Assembly (NCBI GenBank): GCA_033344775.1
Contig: JAWPMT010000005.1
Coordinates: forward strand, 2,735,001-2,799,000
Direction: 5' to 3'
DNA length: 64,000 nucleotides
Origin: Cytophagales bacterium
GTDB lineage: Bacteria; Bacteroidota; Bacteroidia; Cytophagales; Cyclobacteriaceae
Shown here: positions 9,057 through 16,547 of the stretch, piece after piece
Numbering within the stretch: the stretch's first letter is position 1
How the letters are laid out: every line of letters begins with the position of its first letter
The notes under the pieces: generated by a model
Told to the model about the DNA's origin: nothing
The model's database searches: none
Seen by the model: only the letters and a program-made list of their open reading frames with translations
Position numbers and translations under genes: made by a program

Positions 9057-9833
9057 TCATATTCGATCCAGCAACATCGGATCCTGATTCAATAACACCC
9101 GCATCTGATGATACAAATGCTGATTGTAAACCTTGAATTCAGCAGGACGTTCAAAGAAATTCTCTACTGCTACTGCGAAAAATTCCGCATGATTCGTGCC
9201 TGCATAATCACGAAAAAAGCTCTTTTCGTTGTTACGAATACGCATGATCTCCTTTTCTGCGGCTTCCTCCCAGGCGTCTAAAGATTCCTGATCAAGAAAA
9301 TTGGATTCCCCATTTTGTACCACATTTTCCAGTCGTAAGGCATGGGCCATTTCATGTAGCCCCAGATTCCTGCCATCTTTCACGATAAGCCCGGAAATAA
9401 AATTCCTCCACGACAGCACAATGGCTTTTTGTCTGGGGTTTACTTCCCCATAATGATAATTCTGTCCGGCGGTGCTGTAAAAAGCTTCGGGGTAGATGAT
9501 GATGTACTTGAAATATCGGAAGTTGATTTTGATTAACCCAAAAGCAAGCTGGATTGCGGTTGCAGCAATCAAAACCCGCATCTCCTCGGTGATGCCATCC
9601 AGGTCCCTCGGAATAAAATTCTTGGAGGCAATGAAGGAAGCCAATCGACGTTCAAAAACCTTCTTTGATTTCGGCGGAAGCTTGTTGTAGAAATCAAAGT
9701 GCTCCTTGAGGATACCTCGCTGAGTCGGAGAAATGGGTACAACAATACCGGGGATGGCTATCCCGAGGTAGTAGCGTTTGGAGACGAGAATGAAAATGAG
9801 CACCATTGCCCCGAAAAAGGAAAAGGTGCTCAT
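9057..9833 (-). CDS. MtfA-like zinc-dependent peptidase (M90 family)
   Basis: The 258-residue protein has one N-terminal membrane helix (residues 3-20), then a 'LPPKSKKVFERRLASFI' region typical of MtfA. The zinc motif HExxH is at 160-164 ('GLHEMAHALR'), and the conserved late region is 'EFFAVAVENFFERP'. In E. coli, MtfA is an aminopeptidase linked to control of the Mlc repressor; Bacteroidota homologues carry an added membrane anchor and their substrates are unknown. The gene starts 4 bp after the stop of glyS, so the two are almost certainly co-transcribed. Confidence 0.88.
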   Translation of the reverse strand: MSTFSFFGAMVLIFILVSKRYYLGIAIPGIVVPISPTQRGILKEHFDFYNKLPPKSKKVFERRLASFIASKNFIPRDLDGITEEMRVLIAATAIQLAFGLIKINFRYFKYIIIYPEAFYSTAGQNYHYGEVNPRQKAIVLSWRNFISGLIVKDGRNLGLHEMAHALRLENVVQNGESNFLDQESLDAWEEAAEKEIMRIRNNEKSFFRDYAGTNHAEFFAVAVENFFERPAEFKVYNQHLYHQMRVLLNQDPMLLDRI

Positions 9834-9837
9834 TGGA

Positions 9838-11385
9838 TTATATCTGCTTCAACAATTCCTTCAGGCTGACTTTTTTCTCCACCGTATCACTCAATGAACT
9901 GATGGCCACACGCTCTTGTGCCATGCTGTCTCGCTCTCTCAACGTCACGGTGTTGTCTTCCAAAGTCTGGTGATCGACGGTAATGCAATACGGTGTACCA
10001 ATGGCATCTTGTCTGCGATAACGCTTACCGATGGAATCCTTCGCATCGATTTGCAAGGTGAAATCAATCTTTAATTCATCCAAGATTTTGTTCGCGACTT
10101 CAGGCAGTCCGTCTTTGTTCACCAGAGGCATGATCGCCAATTTGTTGGGCGCTAAAGCCGGAGGAATCGCAAGGACAGTTCTTTTCGAACCATCTTCTAA
10201 TGTCTCTTCTTTATAGGAAGCAGACAATACCGCCAGGAACATACGATCCAGACCGATAGAAGTCTCCACCACGTACGGTACATAGCTTTGATTGGCTTCG
10301 GTATCAAAGAACTGCAATTTCTTACCAGAATGTTCCTCGTGCGCTTTCAGGTCAAAGTCTGTTCGGGAGTGAATGCCTTCCAGCTCTTTGAATCCCATCG
10401 GGAAATCGTATTCGATATCACAAGCTGCATTGGCGTAGTGCGCCAGGTTCAGGTGGTCGTGGAATCGGTAGCGATCATCTCCCAATCCAAGGGCTTTGTG
10501 CCAACTGATGCGCTTTGCTTTCCAGTGTTCGTACCACTCCATTTCTTCGCCAGGCTTAACAAAGAATTGCATTTCCATCTGCTCAAATTCACGCATCCGG
10601 AAAATGAACTGACGGGCAATGATCTCGTTACGAAAAGCCTTACCAATCTGAGCAATACCAAACGGAGGTTTCATCCGGGCGGTTTTCTGTACATTGGAGA
10701 AGTTCACAAAAATTCCCTGGGCCGTCTCCGGACGGAGGTAGATCTTCCCTGCTTCACCAGCCACAGATCCCATTTCCGTAGAGAACATTAGGTTGAATTG
10801 ACGCACATCCGTCCAGTTCTTGGACCCGGAAACAGGATCGGCAATGCCCAACTCCTCGATCAAAGTTTTCATATCGGAAAGGTCGCCGCTTTCCATGGCC
10901 GCTTTCATGCGGTTCTCGATGGCCGTGATCTGTTCTTTGTAACCGACTACCCGAGGATTAGTAGTGACGAACTGCTCCTCATCAAAAGACTCTCCAAATC
11001 GTTTGGCCGCCTTGGTGACTTCTTTCTTGATCTTGCCCTCGATCTTGGCAATCTGATCTTCGATCAGGACATCCGCACGATAGCGCTTCTTGGAGTCTTT
11101 GTTATCGATCAAAGGATCGTTGAACGCATCCACGTGACCGGAAGCTTTCCAGGTGGTGGGGTGCATGAAGATCGCGGCATCGATCCCGACAATGTTAGGA
11201 TTGAGGCGCGTCATTGCCTGCCACCAGTATTGTTTGATGTTGTTCTTCAATTCCGATCCGTAAGGACCATAATCATACGTGGCACTCAGGCCATCATAGA
11301 TGTCACTAGAAGGGAAAATGAAGCCGTATTCTTTGCAGTGCGCTGCGATGTTTTTGAGCGTTGCAGCATCGTCTGTGTTTGCCAT
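9838..11385 (-). CDS. glyS: Glycyl-tRNA synthetase (alpha2 type)
   Basis: This 515-residue class II aminoacyl-tRNA synthetase charges tRNA-Gly. It matches the eukaryotic/archaeal-like homodimeric form used by Bacteroidota, not the alpha2beta2 form. Landmarks are 'GFIFPSSDIYDGLSATYDYG' near the start, 'LRPETAQGIFVNFSNV', motif 2 in 'FRNEIIARQFIFRMREFEQM', motif 3 in 'VETSIGLDRMFLAVL', and a C-terminal anticodon-binding domain with 'GKRYRRQDAIGTPYCITVD'. It is complete. A TATTTTTG box lies only 4 bp upstream of the ATG, so a very short leader is possible. The MtfA-like peptidase follows directly. Confidence 0.97.
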   Translation of the reverse strand: MANTDDAATLKNIAAHCKEYGFIFPSSDIYDGLSATYDYGPYGSELKNNIKQYWWQAMTRLNPNIVGIDAAIFMHPTTWKASGHVDAFNDPLIDNKDSKKRYRADVLIEDQIAKIEGKIKKEVTKAAKRFGESFDEEQFVTTNPRVVGYKEQITAIENRMKAAMESGDLSDMKTLIEELGIADPVSGSKNWTDVRQFNLMFSTEMGSVAGEAGKIYLRPETAQGIFVNFSNVQKTARMKPPFGIAQIGKAFRNEIIARQFIFRMREFEQMEMQFFVKPGEEMEWYEHWKAKRISWHKALGLGDDRYRFHDHLNLAHYANAACDIEYDFPMGFKELEGIHSRTDFDLKAHEEHSGKKLQFFDTEANQSYVPYVVETSIGLDRMFLAVLSASYKEETLEDGSKRTVLAIPPALAPNKLAIMPLVNKDGLPEVANKILDELKIDFTLQIDAKDSIGKRYRRQDAIGTPYCITVDHQTLEDNTVTLRERDSMAQERVAISSLSDTVEKKVSLKELLKQI

Positions 11386-11706
11386 GCCGCAAAAATAGAT
11401 TTATCGGTCAAAGAAAGAATGATATGGAAGTATTCATTCATAAGATTGGATCCAATTCCCCTCTTGAGAGGGGTTAGGGGTGTGTTATGACTATAAATAA
11501 GACAAAATCAATTGACCTTTTAGATTTATTGACCTTAGAGGAAAGTATTCAAAACGCGATTATTCCAACTTGAAAAGGGGTGAAGGGGGATTTTGGAAAA
11601 TAGTTTTGAATGCTTTCTAAATCCCCTAATTTGAACCTTTCCTCATCACAATGAATTCTCCTCCTTGAGATGCTGTTACTTTGCATCGATAAACACAAAC
11701 ATTGGC
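11386..11706. other. Divergent intergenic region of about 320 bp with palindromic repeat remnants
   Basis: This gap separates glyS (minus) from the DUF493 gene (plus). It holds a candidate glyS -7 box (TATTTTTG on the minus strand, 11390-11397), a CCCCTC-TTGA-GAGGGG palindrome at 11458-11473 followed by 'ttaggggtgtg', and related C/G-rich remnants around 11572-11590 and 11621-11630. I see no convincing gene in it. Confidence 0.7.
11458..11473. repeat. Short extragenic palindrome (CCCCTC-TTGA-GAGGGG)
   Basis: A perfect 6-bp stem with a TTGA centre is followed by 'ttaggggtgtgtta'. It resembles the element at 8961-8982 in layout and centre, consistent with a dispersed extragenic repeat family. 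Confidence 0.6.
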
Positions 11707-11967
11707 ATGAGCGCAGATTCACAATCCTTTCGCGAAAAACTGGAAGCACAACATGATTTTCCTGGTCCTTACACCTTCAAGTTCATCATACCTGAAGACA
11801 AAAAAGGTGAGGTAGAGGCTCGTTTGCCAAAAGGAGAATTGTCTTACAAAGCCAGCAGTGGTAAAAAATATACCAGCATCACCCTTAAAGCGACCATGAA
11901 AAGCAGTGACGAGGTGATTGCCGTTTATACTGAGGTGGCCAAAATTGAAGGCGTACTTTCACTTTAA
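11707..11967 (+). CDS. DUF493 family protein (YbeD-like)
   Basis: This is an 86-residue cytoplasmic protein. The ATG at 11707 is chosen over the longer open frame from 11665 because the core begins shortly after it ('FREKLEAQHDFPGPYTFKFI'). The fold is a small ferredoxin-like ACT-type alpha/beta domain, with 'SSGKKYTSITLKATMKSSDE' matching the family. DUF493/YbeD proteins are small regulators; the E. coli member lies by lipoyl synthesis genes, but no such context exists here. It is the first gene of a tight group, with the pterin dehydratase 12 bp downstream and inositol monophosphatase after that. A TTACTTTG box at 11676-11683 may be its promoter. Confidence 0.85.
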   Translation: MSADSQSFREKLEAQHDFPGPYTFKFIIPEDKKGEVEARLPKGELSYKASSGKKYTSITLKATMKSSDEVIAVYTEVAKIEGVLSL

Positions 11968-11979
11968 CCTAAAAGAGAT

Positions 11980-12213
11980 ATGTGGACAGAAGCAGACAAT
12001 AAACTAAGCCAGACGTTCGAGTTTAAGAATTTTGTGGAGGCCTTTGGCTTCATGACACAAGTGGCAATCATCGCAGAAAAGATGGATCATCACCCAAATT
12101 GGTCCAATGTCTACAACAAGGTGACCATCGAACTCACAACGCATGATGCCGGAAATGTAGTTACAGACAATGACCGCAACCTGGCGAAGGCGATTGATGG
12201 CCTTTTGCCTTAG
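11980..12213 (+). CDS. 4a-hydroxytetrahydrobiopterin dehydratase (pterin-4a-carbinolamine dehydratase)
   Basis: This 77-residue protein carries the signature of the PCD/DCoH family: '[20 protein letters not shown]' followed by '[18 protein letters not shown]' and '[20 protein letters not shown]'. The paired histidines and the HPNW motif form the active site that dehydrates 4a-hydroxytetrahydropterin, recycling the cofactor after aromatic amino acid hydroxylation. The N-terminus is shorter than in many homologues (about 95-110 residues) but the catalytic core is complete. It sits 12 bp after DUF493 and 24 bp before the inositol monophosphatase, so it is probably part of one transcript. No hydroxylase is nearby. 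Confidence 0.92.
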   Translation: MWTEADNKLSQTFEFKNFVEAFGFMTQVAIIAEKMDHHPNWSNVYNKVTIELTTHDAGNVVTDNDRNLAKAIDGLLP

Positions 12214-12237
12214 TCAACTTCGGTTTATTTTTACTTC

Positions 12238-13026
12238 ATGCAAGATCTCGCGAAACTTACTCCTTCCATCGTACAGATAGCTAAACAAGCTGGCGAGTTC
12301 ATCGCCAGGGAAGCGGCTGATTTCGACCAGTCGAAGGTGGAGTTCAAGGGAAAAAGTGACCTGGTTTCTTACGTGGACAAGGGCGCCGAAAAGATCATTG
12401 TTGAAGGCCTGAAAGCCTTATTGCCAGAAGCAGGTTTTCTCACCGAAGAAAAGACCGTCGAGCAGACCCAAACGGAACTGACCTGGATCATCGATCCTTT
12501 GGATGGTACGACGAATTTCGTTCATGGCTTGCCCGGCTATGCTGTCAGTATAGGATTGTCGCAAGGCAAGGAAGTGATATTAGGAGTCATTTATGAGATC
12601 ACCCGGGACGAAGCATTCTACGCATGGAAAGGTGGCGGGGCCTACATGAATGGAGCGAAGATTGCCGTATCTCAGGCAGCCAAAATCGATGACAGTCTGC
12701 TTGCCACCGGATTTCCGATCTACAATTTTGCCAAGATTACAGAATACCTGACCATCCTCAATGAACTGATGCGTAATTCTCACGGCCTTCGACGTTTAGG
12801 AAGTGCCGCGATGGACCTGGCTTATGTGGCTTGTGGGCGTTGTGAAGCTTTTTTTGAATACAACCTGAACTCATGGGATGTTGCTGCCGGTATCATCCTG
12901 GTGCAGGAAGCTGGCGGGACGGTAACTGATTTTTCCGGAGGTACGGATGCACTTCATGGACGAGAACTGGTTGCCGGGGGGCCTGTTCACGCAGAATTAT
13001 TGCATCTGATCAAAGAGAATTGGTGA
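12238..13026 (+). CDS. suhB: Inositol monophosphatase family protein
   Basis: This 262-residue Mg2+-dependent phosphatase has all motifs of the family: Glu70-Glu71 in 'GFLTEEKT', the metal site 'WIIDPLDGTTNFVHGLPG' with Asp86, Asp89 and Thr91, and the C-terminal 'SWDVAAGIILVQEAGG'. It would dephosphorylate inositol-1-phosphate or related sugar phosphates in the cytoplasm; some homologues act on fructose-1,6-bisphosphate or on RNA polymerase-associated processes as SuhB. The gene symbol rests on family membership only. It is the last gene of the DUF493-pterin dehydratase group, and a hairpin at 13055-13103 follows it. Confidence 0.92.
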   Translation: MQDLAKLTPSIVQIAKQAGEFIAREAADFDQSKVEFKGKSDLVSYVDKGAEKIIVEGLKALLPEAGFLTEEKTVEQTQTELTWIIDPLDGTTNFVHGLPGYAVSIGLSQGKEVILGVIYEITRDEAFYAWKGGGAYMNGAKIAVSQAAKIDDSLLATGFPIYNFAKITEYLTILNELMRNSHGLRRLGSAAMDLAYVACGRCEAFFEYNLNSWDVAAGIILVQEAGGTVTDFSGGTDALHGRELVAGGPVHAELLHLIKENW

Positions 13027-13054
13027 TATCTTTTTACCCAACTTCTGAATGCTA

Positions 13055-13103
13055 GAAAATCAATCCCTATGACCCCAACCCTAAAGGGTGGTAATTGATT
13101 TTC
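13055..13103. terminator. Hairpin downstream of suhB
   Basis: Arms GAAAATCAAT (13055-13064) and ATTGATTTTC (13094-13103) are perfect inverted repeats, with an inner ACCCT...AGGGT pair around 13078-13089. The outer arms are A/T-rich and followed by a pyrimidine-rich stretch, so it may terminate the suhB transcript. It may also be another member of the extragenic palindromes seen at 8961 and 11458. Confidence 0.5.
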
Positions 13104-13298
13104 TCCCTTTTCCCCCGGCCGGGTAAGGCTTTAGGGAATTAAAAGGGTTAGAAAGGGACTTTAAATAATCGGGCTAATATCCAAAGTATTATTATAATCC
13201 GAATAACTTCTAAATAGGACTGCAACTAAAATTCATCTTAAGGTTTTTTGGTTGATCCATTTTCATACTAAATTCATCCCCAAAGAACGAAACTTCCT

Positions 13299-14339
13299 AT
13301 GCTTAAGCTCAGGACCAGAATTATTTTCCTGTTCATCTTCCTGCTTATCGTGGCCCTCAACATGGTCCTGGTATATTTTGAAAAGGAGGCGGGTTCTGGC
13401 ATTGATACCTTAAGTGATGCTTTTTGGTACATGATTGTCACGTTGACTACTGTGGGATACGGAGACCTCTATCCTGCCAGTACCGGTGGCAAGGTCATTG
13501 GATATATTTATGTGTTCGCCAGCCTTGGTATTTTGGGATTCATTTTTAGCTCTATTTCAAGCAAAGTTCAAACCATGTTAGAAGAAAAACGATTGGGACA
13601 CAGAGGAACAGATTTTGAAAATCACGTCATTTTCTATGGCTGGAATGATTTCAGCAAACTTGTTGCAGAAGAAGTCATCAGTGCCCAGAAGAAAATCGCC
13701 ATTCTGACGGACAAAAAGGACGATGTAGAATTGATCTATGAGCTATGGGGCAAGGAAAAAGTATTCGTGCTGTTCAGCGATATGGATAACCCGGATTTGT
13801 TTGACCGGCTCAATGCCAAATATGCTTCCGTCATCTTTGTTGCCTTGGAAAATGATGCCGATTCGCTCACGGAAAGCATTGACATCCATCGCCACTTGCC
13901 GGAAATCGATTTGGTCGTCTCTCTGAAAAACAACAAACTGAAAGAAACTTTTCGAGCGGCTGGTGTCACTTATGTAGTAGCTCAAAATGAAATTGTGTCC
14001 AAATTGGTGGCGAGTTACATCTTCGAGCCGGATGTAGCCGACCTGAACCTGGACCTGATCAGTTCTGCAAGGAATGAACATGACTTTGATAATCAGGAAT
14101 ACGAGGTACTGGAGAACAACCCATACATTGGCCAAAATTGTCACGAAGTGTTCTTTTCCTTGAAAAAAGACCATGATGTAGTACTCATGGGCATCAGTAA
14201 GCTCAAGAATGGCAAAAGAACGGTTTATGGTAATCCATCCAGAGAAATGAAGGTCGAATTAGGCGATTTTCTGATCATCATGACGAACAATGAGACCATG
14301 AGTGAATTCTTTGGGGTACACCAGGGAAGGATGAGTTGA
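13299..14339 (+). CDS. Potassium channel with RCK (TrkA-N/TrkA-C) domains
   Basis: The 346-residue protein has the layout of MthK/Kch-type channels. TM1 spans residues 7-27, a pore helix is followed by the selectivity filter TVGYGD (51-56), and TM2 covers about 63-90. A cytoplasmic RCK domain follows (from 'ENHVIFYGWNDFSKLVAEEV', a Rossmann nucleotide-binding fold in which the usual GxGxxG is relaxed), and a TrkA-C-like tail ('NPYIGQNCHEVF...KLGDFLIIMTN'-type) closes the protein. It should be a tetrameric K+-selective channel gated by cytoplasmic ligands (Ca2+, nucleotides). It is monocistronic, preceded by about 270 bp without a gene. Confidence 0.92.
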   Translation: MLKLRTRIIFLFIFLLIVALNMVLVYFEKEAGSGIDTLSDAFWYMIVTLTTVGYGDLYPASTGGKVIGYIYVFASLGILGFIFSSISSKVQTMLEEKRLGHRGTDFENHVIFYGWNDFSKLVAEEVISAQKKIAILTDKKDDVELIYELWGKEKVFVLFSDMDNPDLFDRLNAKYASVIFVALENDADSLTESIDIHRHLPEIDLVVSLKNNKLKETFRAAGVTYVVAQNEIVSKLVASYIFEPDVADLNLDLISSARNEHDFDNQEYEVLENNPYIGQNCHEVFFSLKKDHDVVLMGISKLKNGKRTVYGNPSREMKVELGDFLIIMTNNETMSEFFGVHQGRMS

Positions 14340-14385
14340 TCATGTACTTTGTGTCAATCTAAAATGGCAAAAAGAAAGGGAGCGA

Positions 14386-14410
14386 TGTATTAGGTAACAA
14401 CCCTAATACA
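14386..14410 (+). promoter_or_regulatory. Perfect 9-bp inverted repeat just before the small peptide gene
   Basis: TGTATTAGG (14386-14394) and CCTAATACA (14402-14410) are perfect inverted repeats around a 7-nt loop, ending 2 nt before the ATG at 14413. It could be an operator, an RNA hairpin controlling translation, or the end of the channel transcript. There is no T-run, so a standard terminator is less likely. Confidence 0.55.
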
Positions 14411-14412
14411 CG

Positions 14413-14655
14413 ATGAAACTTCAGAAAAACAAGAAGCATTACAACTTTACGGAAAATCAGAAAACTAATGACAGTCACAGGATATACGGATGTCATTTTC
14501 ACACTGTAGGCAAATCATTTAAAATCCAGGCAAATAAGAAGTTCAGAAAAGTTAACAAAAGCATACTGTTACAAATAGTCATGGGCGGAATGATTTACCA
14601 TTTGAGCGATACAGAAAATACATGTGGTGGGACATGTGATGGAATCACCCATTAA
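14413..14655 (+). CDS. Small Cys/Thr-tailed peptide, possible RiPP precursor (hypothetical)
   Basis: This 80-residue ORF has a very basic N-terminal half and a short C-terminal tail. The region before the tail, 'KKFRKVNKSILLQIVMGG', resembles Bacteroidota RiPP leaders (a basic stretch, an N-K pair, hydrophobics, then GG). The tail 'MIYHLSDTENTCGGTCDG' plus ITH is rich in Ser, Thr, Cys and Gly, as in lanthipeptide-type cores. Against a RiPP assignment, no LanB, LanC, radical SAM RiPP enzyme or peptidase-transporter is adjacent, and the leader is longer and more basic than usual. Coding status is uncertain; its support is the open frame and the patterned C-terminus. It may be an orphan precursor or a chance ORF. 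Confidence 0.4.
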   Translation: MKLQKNKKHYNFTENQKTNDSHRIYGCHFHTVGKSFKIQANKKFRKVNKSILLQIVMGGMIYHLSDTENTCGGTCDGITH

Positions 14656-14711
14656 GAAGGGTTATATGTTGGGTTTCCATTATTTTTATTCATGTTACCT
14701 TCCATGAGATC

Positions 14712-15782
14712 ATGCGCTTCTTTCTATTAATCACACTTTTGGTCCTGGCTTGTTTTTCCATGGCACAAAGGCCTCCTGTACCCAATCTTCCTCAAGTAAA
14801 TCTTGAAGAAGCAGGATTCGACAGGGATTCCATCAATGTGCTTTACGATAAGGTTGAAAATACGCCACATCGCGATTTTGTAGGTTTGGTTGTGATCAAG
14901 GACCATCAGATTGCCATGGAATGGTATTTCAACACGTTCTGGCGCAACCATCTGTTAGATGTCCGATCCACCGGTAAAAGCATAACCTCTCTACTTTTAG
15001 GTGTAGCCATCAAGGAAGGGTTGGTAGCAAGTGTCGAGCAGGATGTTTATTCTTTTTTCTCAAAAGAAAAGTACCCAACGCTTCATCATGATTTTAAGCA
15101 AATCAAGATCAAACATTTGCTGGACATGGGGTCGGGTCTTCATGCTGATACGGATGATTACCAAACACCCGGAAATGCCGGCCGCTGGATTGGAAAAGAC
15201 GAATGGGTTTCCTATTTGCTAAGCATTCCTTTGGCCTGGGAGCCTGGCGAGAAATGGGTTTATGCAGATATCAATGCCGTATTGGTCGGAGCAATCATCG
15301 AAGAAACATCGGGAATGAGTCTTAGAGATTTTGCCAAAAAGCATGTGTTTGAACCTTTGGGTATCACGGAATTCTATTGGTACACCAATGCCTCCAATCA
15401 AACTGGTGGCGCCGGGAATCTATACCTTTCTACCCTCGATTTTGCCAAGTTCGGCGTTTTAGTAGCTAACGAGGGAAAGTGGGGGAATAAACAGATAGTG
15501 GACCCGGCGTACATTGAACAACTGATCAATAGAAAGACATTCGATTTGACAGACTATTGGGAGCTTACTGACAGTTACGGTATGCTTTGGTACAAAAAGC
15601 GGCAAACCATCAACGGCAAGACGTTTGATTATTTATGGGCTTCAGGAAGAGGAGGCAATCAGTTGATTGTGGTTCCTGACGAAGAAATGGTCATTGCGCT
15701 CACGTCAACAGCCTATGGACCCAGGTATGGGCATTCCAGAGCGTCTGAATTTCTATTTGCTATTCTTGGTGCCGTGAAGTGA
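14712..15782 (+). CDS. Periplasmic serine hydrolase (class C beta-lactamase-like family)
   Basis: This 356-residue protein has a signal peptide ('FFLLITLLVLACFSMAQ'). The catalytic Ser-x-x-Lys tetrad is STGK at residues 86-89 ('DVRSTGKSITSLLLG'), the second motif is in 'WVYADINAVLVGAIIEETSG' (Tyr-Ala-Asp in place of Tyr-x-Asn), and the third is a Gly-rich 'WASGRGGNQLIVVP'. These define the beta-lactamase-related family (Pfam PF00144), which includes esterases, D-amino acid peptidases and penicillin-binding-like enzymes. Members with this divergent second motif are usually esterase or peptidase-like, not antibiotic-resistance enzymes. It is monocistronic and the substrate is unknown. Confidence 0.9.
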   Translation: MRFFLLITLLVLACFSMAQRPPVPNLPQVNLEEAGFDRDSINVLYDKVENTPHRDFVGLVVIKDHQIAMEWYFNTFWRNHLLDVRSTGKSITSLLLGVAIKEGLVASVEQDVYSFFSKEKYPTLHHDFKQIKIKHLLDMGSGLHADTDDYQTPGNAGRWIGKDEWVSYLLSIPLAWEPGEKWVYADINAVLVGAIIEETSGMSLRDFAKKHVFEPLGITEFYWYTNASNQTGGAGNLYLSTLDFAKFGVLVANEGKWGNKQIVDPAYIEQLINRKTFDLTDYWELTDSYGMLWYKKRQTINGKTFDYLWASGRGGNQLIVVPDEEMVIALTSTAYGPRYGHSRASEFLFAILGAVK

Positions 15783-15877
15783 AAGGGACGTAGTAAGGAA
15801 CAGCAATAAGGGCAACAGCGCATTCAATTGTCAAAAAATTGAAATGCTCTCTTACAAAATATTCTAATTTACTATCC

Positions 15878-16426
15878 ATGAAAACAGCTTTCAAAATTTT
15901 AGCGCTCTCCTTTCTTATTTGGGGGTGCGAAGAGGAGATTAATTTACCCGACCCTACACTCGAAATTCAATTCAAACGCTTTGTTCGAACGCCATGTTGT
16001 GTCACTAGCACACCTATCGATGATCAGGAATCAATTGATTTTCGTCTCTTACCGGATTCTATGCTCATCGTCTCCATTCAGGAAGGCAATTTGACTGACC
16101 CTGAGATTTTGGAATTAAATGCCATGGGGCGTGATGCCATCCAATACACTTTTGAAATAGAGACAGCTAACGGAGATCGTGAAATTTTCATGTCTGACGA
16201 AAATGTGTCTACTTTCGGTAGCGGACTAGGTGTGAATTTTCATAAGGGCATCAGCCTGTCAAACTTGAGAAGGGACTTTGTTATTCCGTTGAACATCGAC
16301 GAATTGCCTATTCAAGGTAATTCCATCATTGAACTTAGTCCAGGAAGTGATGTCACTATTCATGTACGGTTCACTTCGGAATTTTCCGATTTATCCATCG
16401 TACAATCCACTTTAATTCAGCTTTAA
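15878..16426 (+). CDS. Hypothetical lipoprotein
   Basis: The protein is 182 residues from the ATG at 15878. The upstream frame to 15839 opens with a TTG and lacks a signal sequence, so I reject it. The N-terminus has a lipoprotein signal with the lipobox LIWGC, followed by an acidic stretch. The rest looks like a beta-rich domain with one vicinal Cys pair ('VRTPCCVTSTP'). I do not recognise a family. It lies between the serine hydrolase and a TPR lipoprotein and was probably acquired or maintained as a single-gene unit. Confidence 0.7.
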   Translation: MKTAFKILALSFLIWGCEEEINLPDPTLEIQFKRFVRTPCCVTSTPIDDQESIDFRLLPDSMLIVSIQEGNLTDPEILELNAMGRDAIQYTFEIETANGDREIFMSDENVSTFGSGLGVNFHKGISLSNLRRDFVIPLNIDELPIQGNSIIELSPGSDVTIHVRFTSEFSDLSIVQSTLIQL

Positions 16427-16547
16427 GTCAGGGCCCAATTGACGGGTTTTTATCCCTTGTCAAGGATTTGTGGTTTCGTGGGTTGACGGATGGTTATGAT
16501 CGATGAACAATTCTCTGCTTAACTTTAAGTGGATCGACCTGTGACCT

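Noticed and set aside
10798-11490. 230-codon plus-strand ORF opposite glyS
   Set aside because: It is the mirror of the well-supported glycyl-tRNA synthetase frame and has no recognisable motif or signal. The same applies to the opposite-strand frames at 7651-8190, 10288-10791 and 57901-58521.
13743-14174. 143-codon minus-strand ORF within the potassium channel gene
   Set aside because: It is entirely antisense to the RCK domain of the channel and shows no conserved features.
16439-16463. Imperfect hairpin TTGACGGG...CCCTTGTCAA as a terminator of the lipoprotein gene
   Set aside because: The stem is interrupted and there is no T-run after it, so I cannot support it as a terminator.
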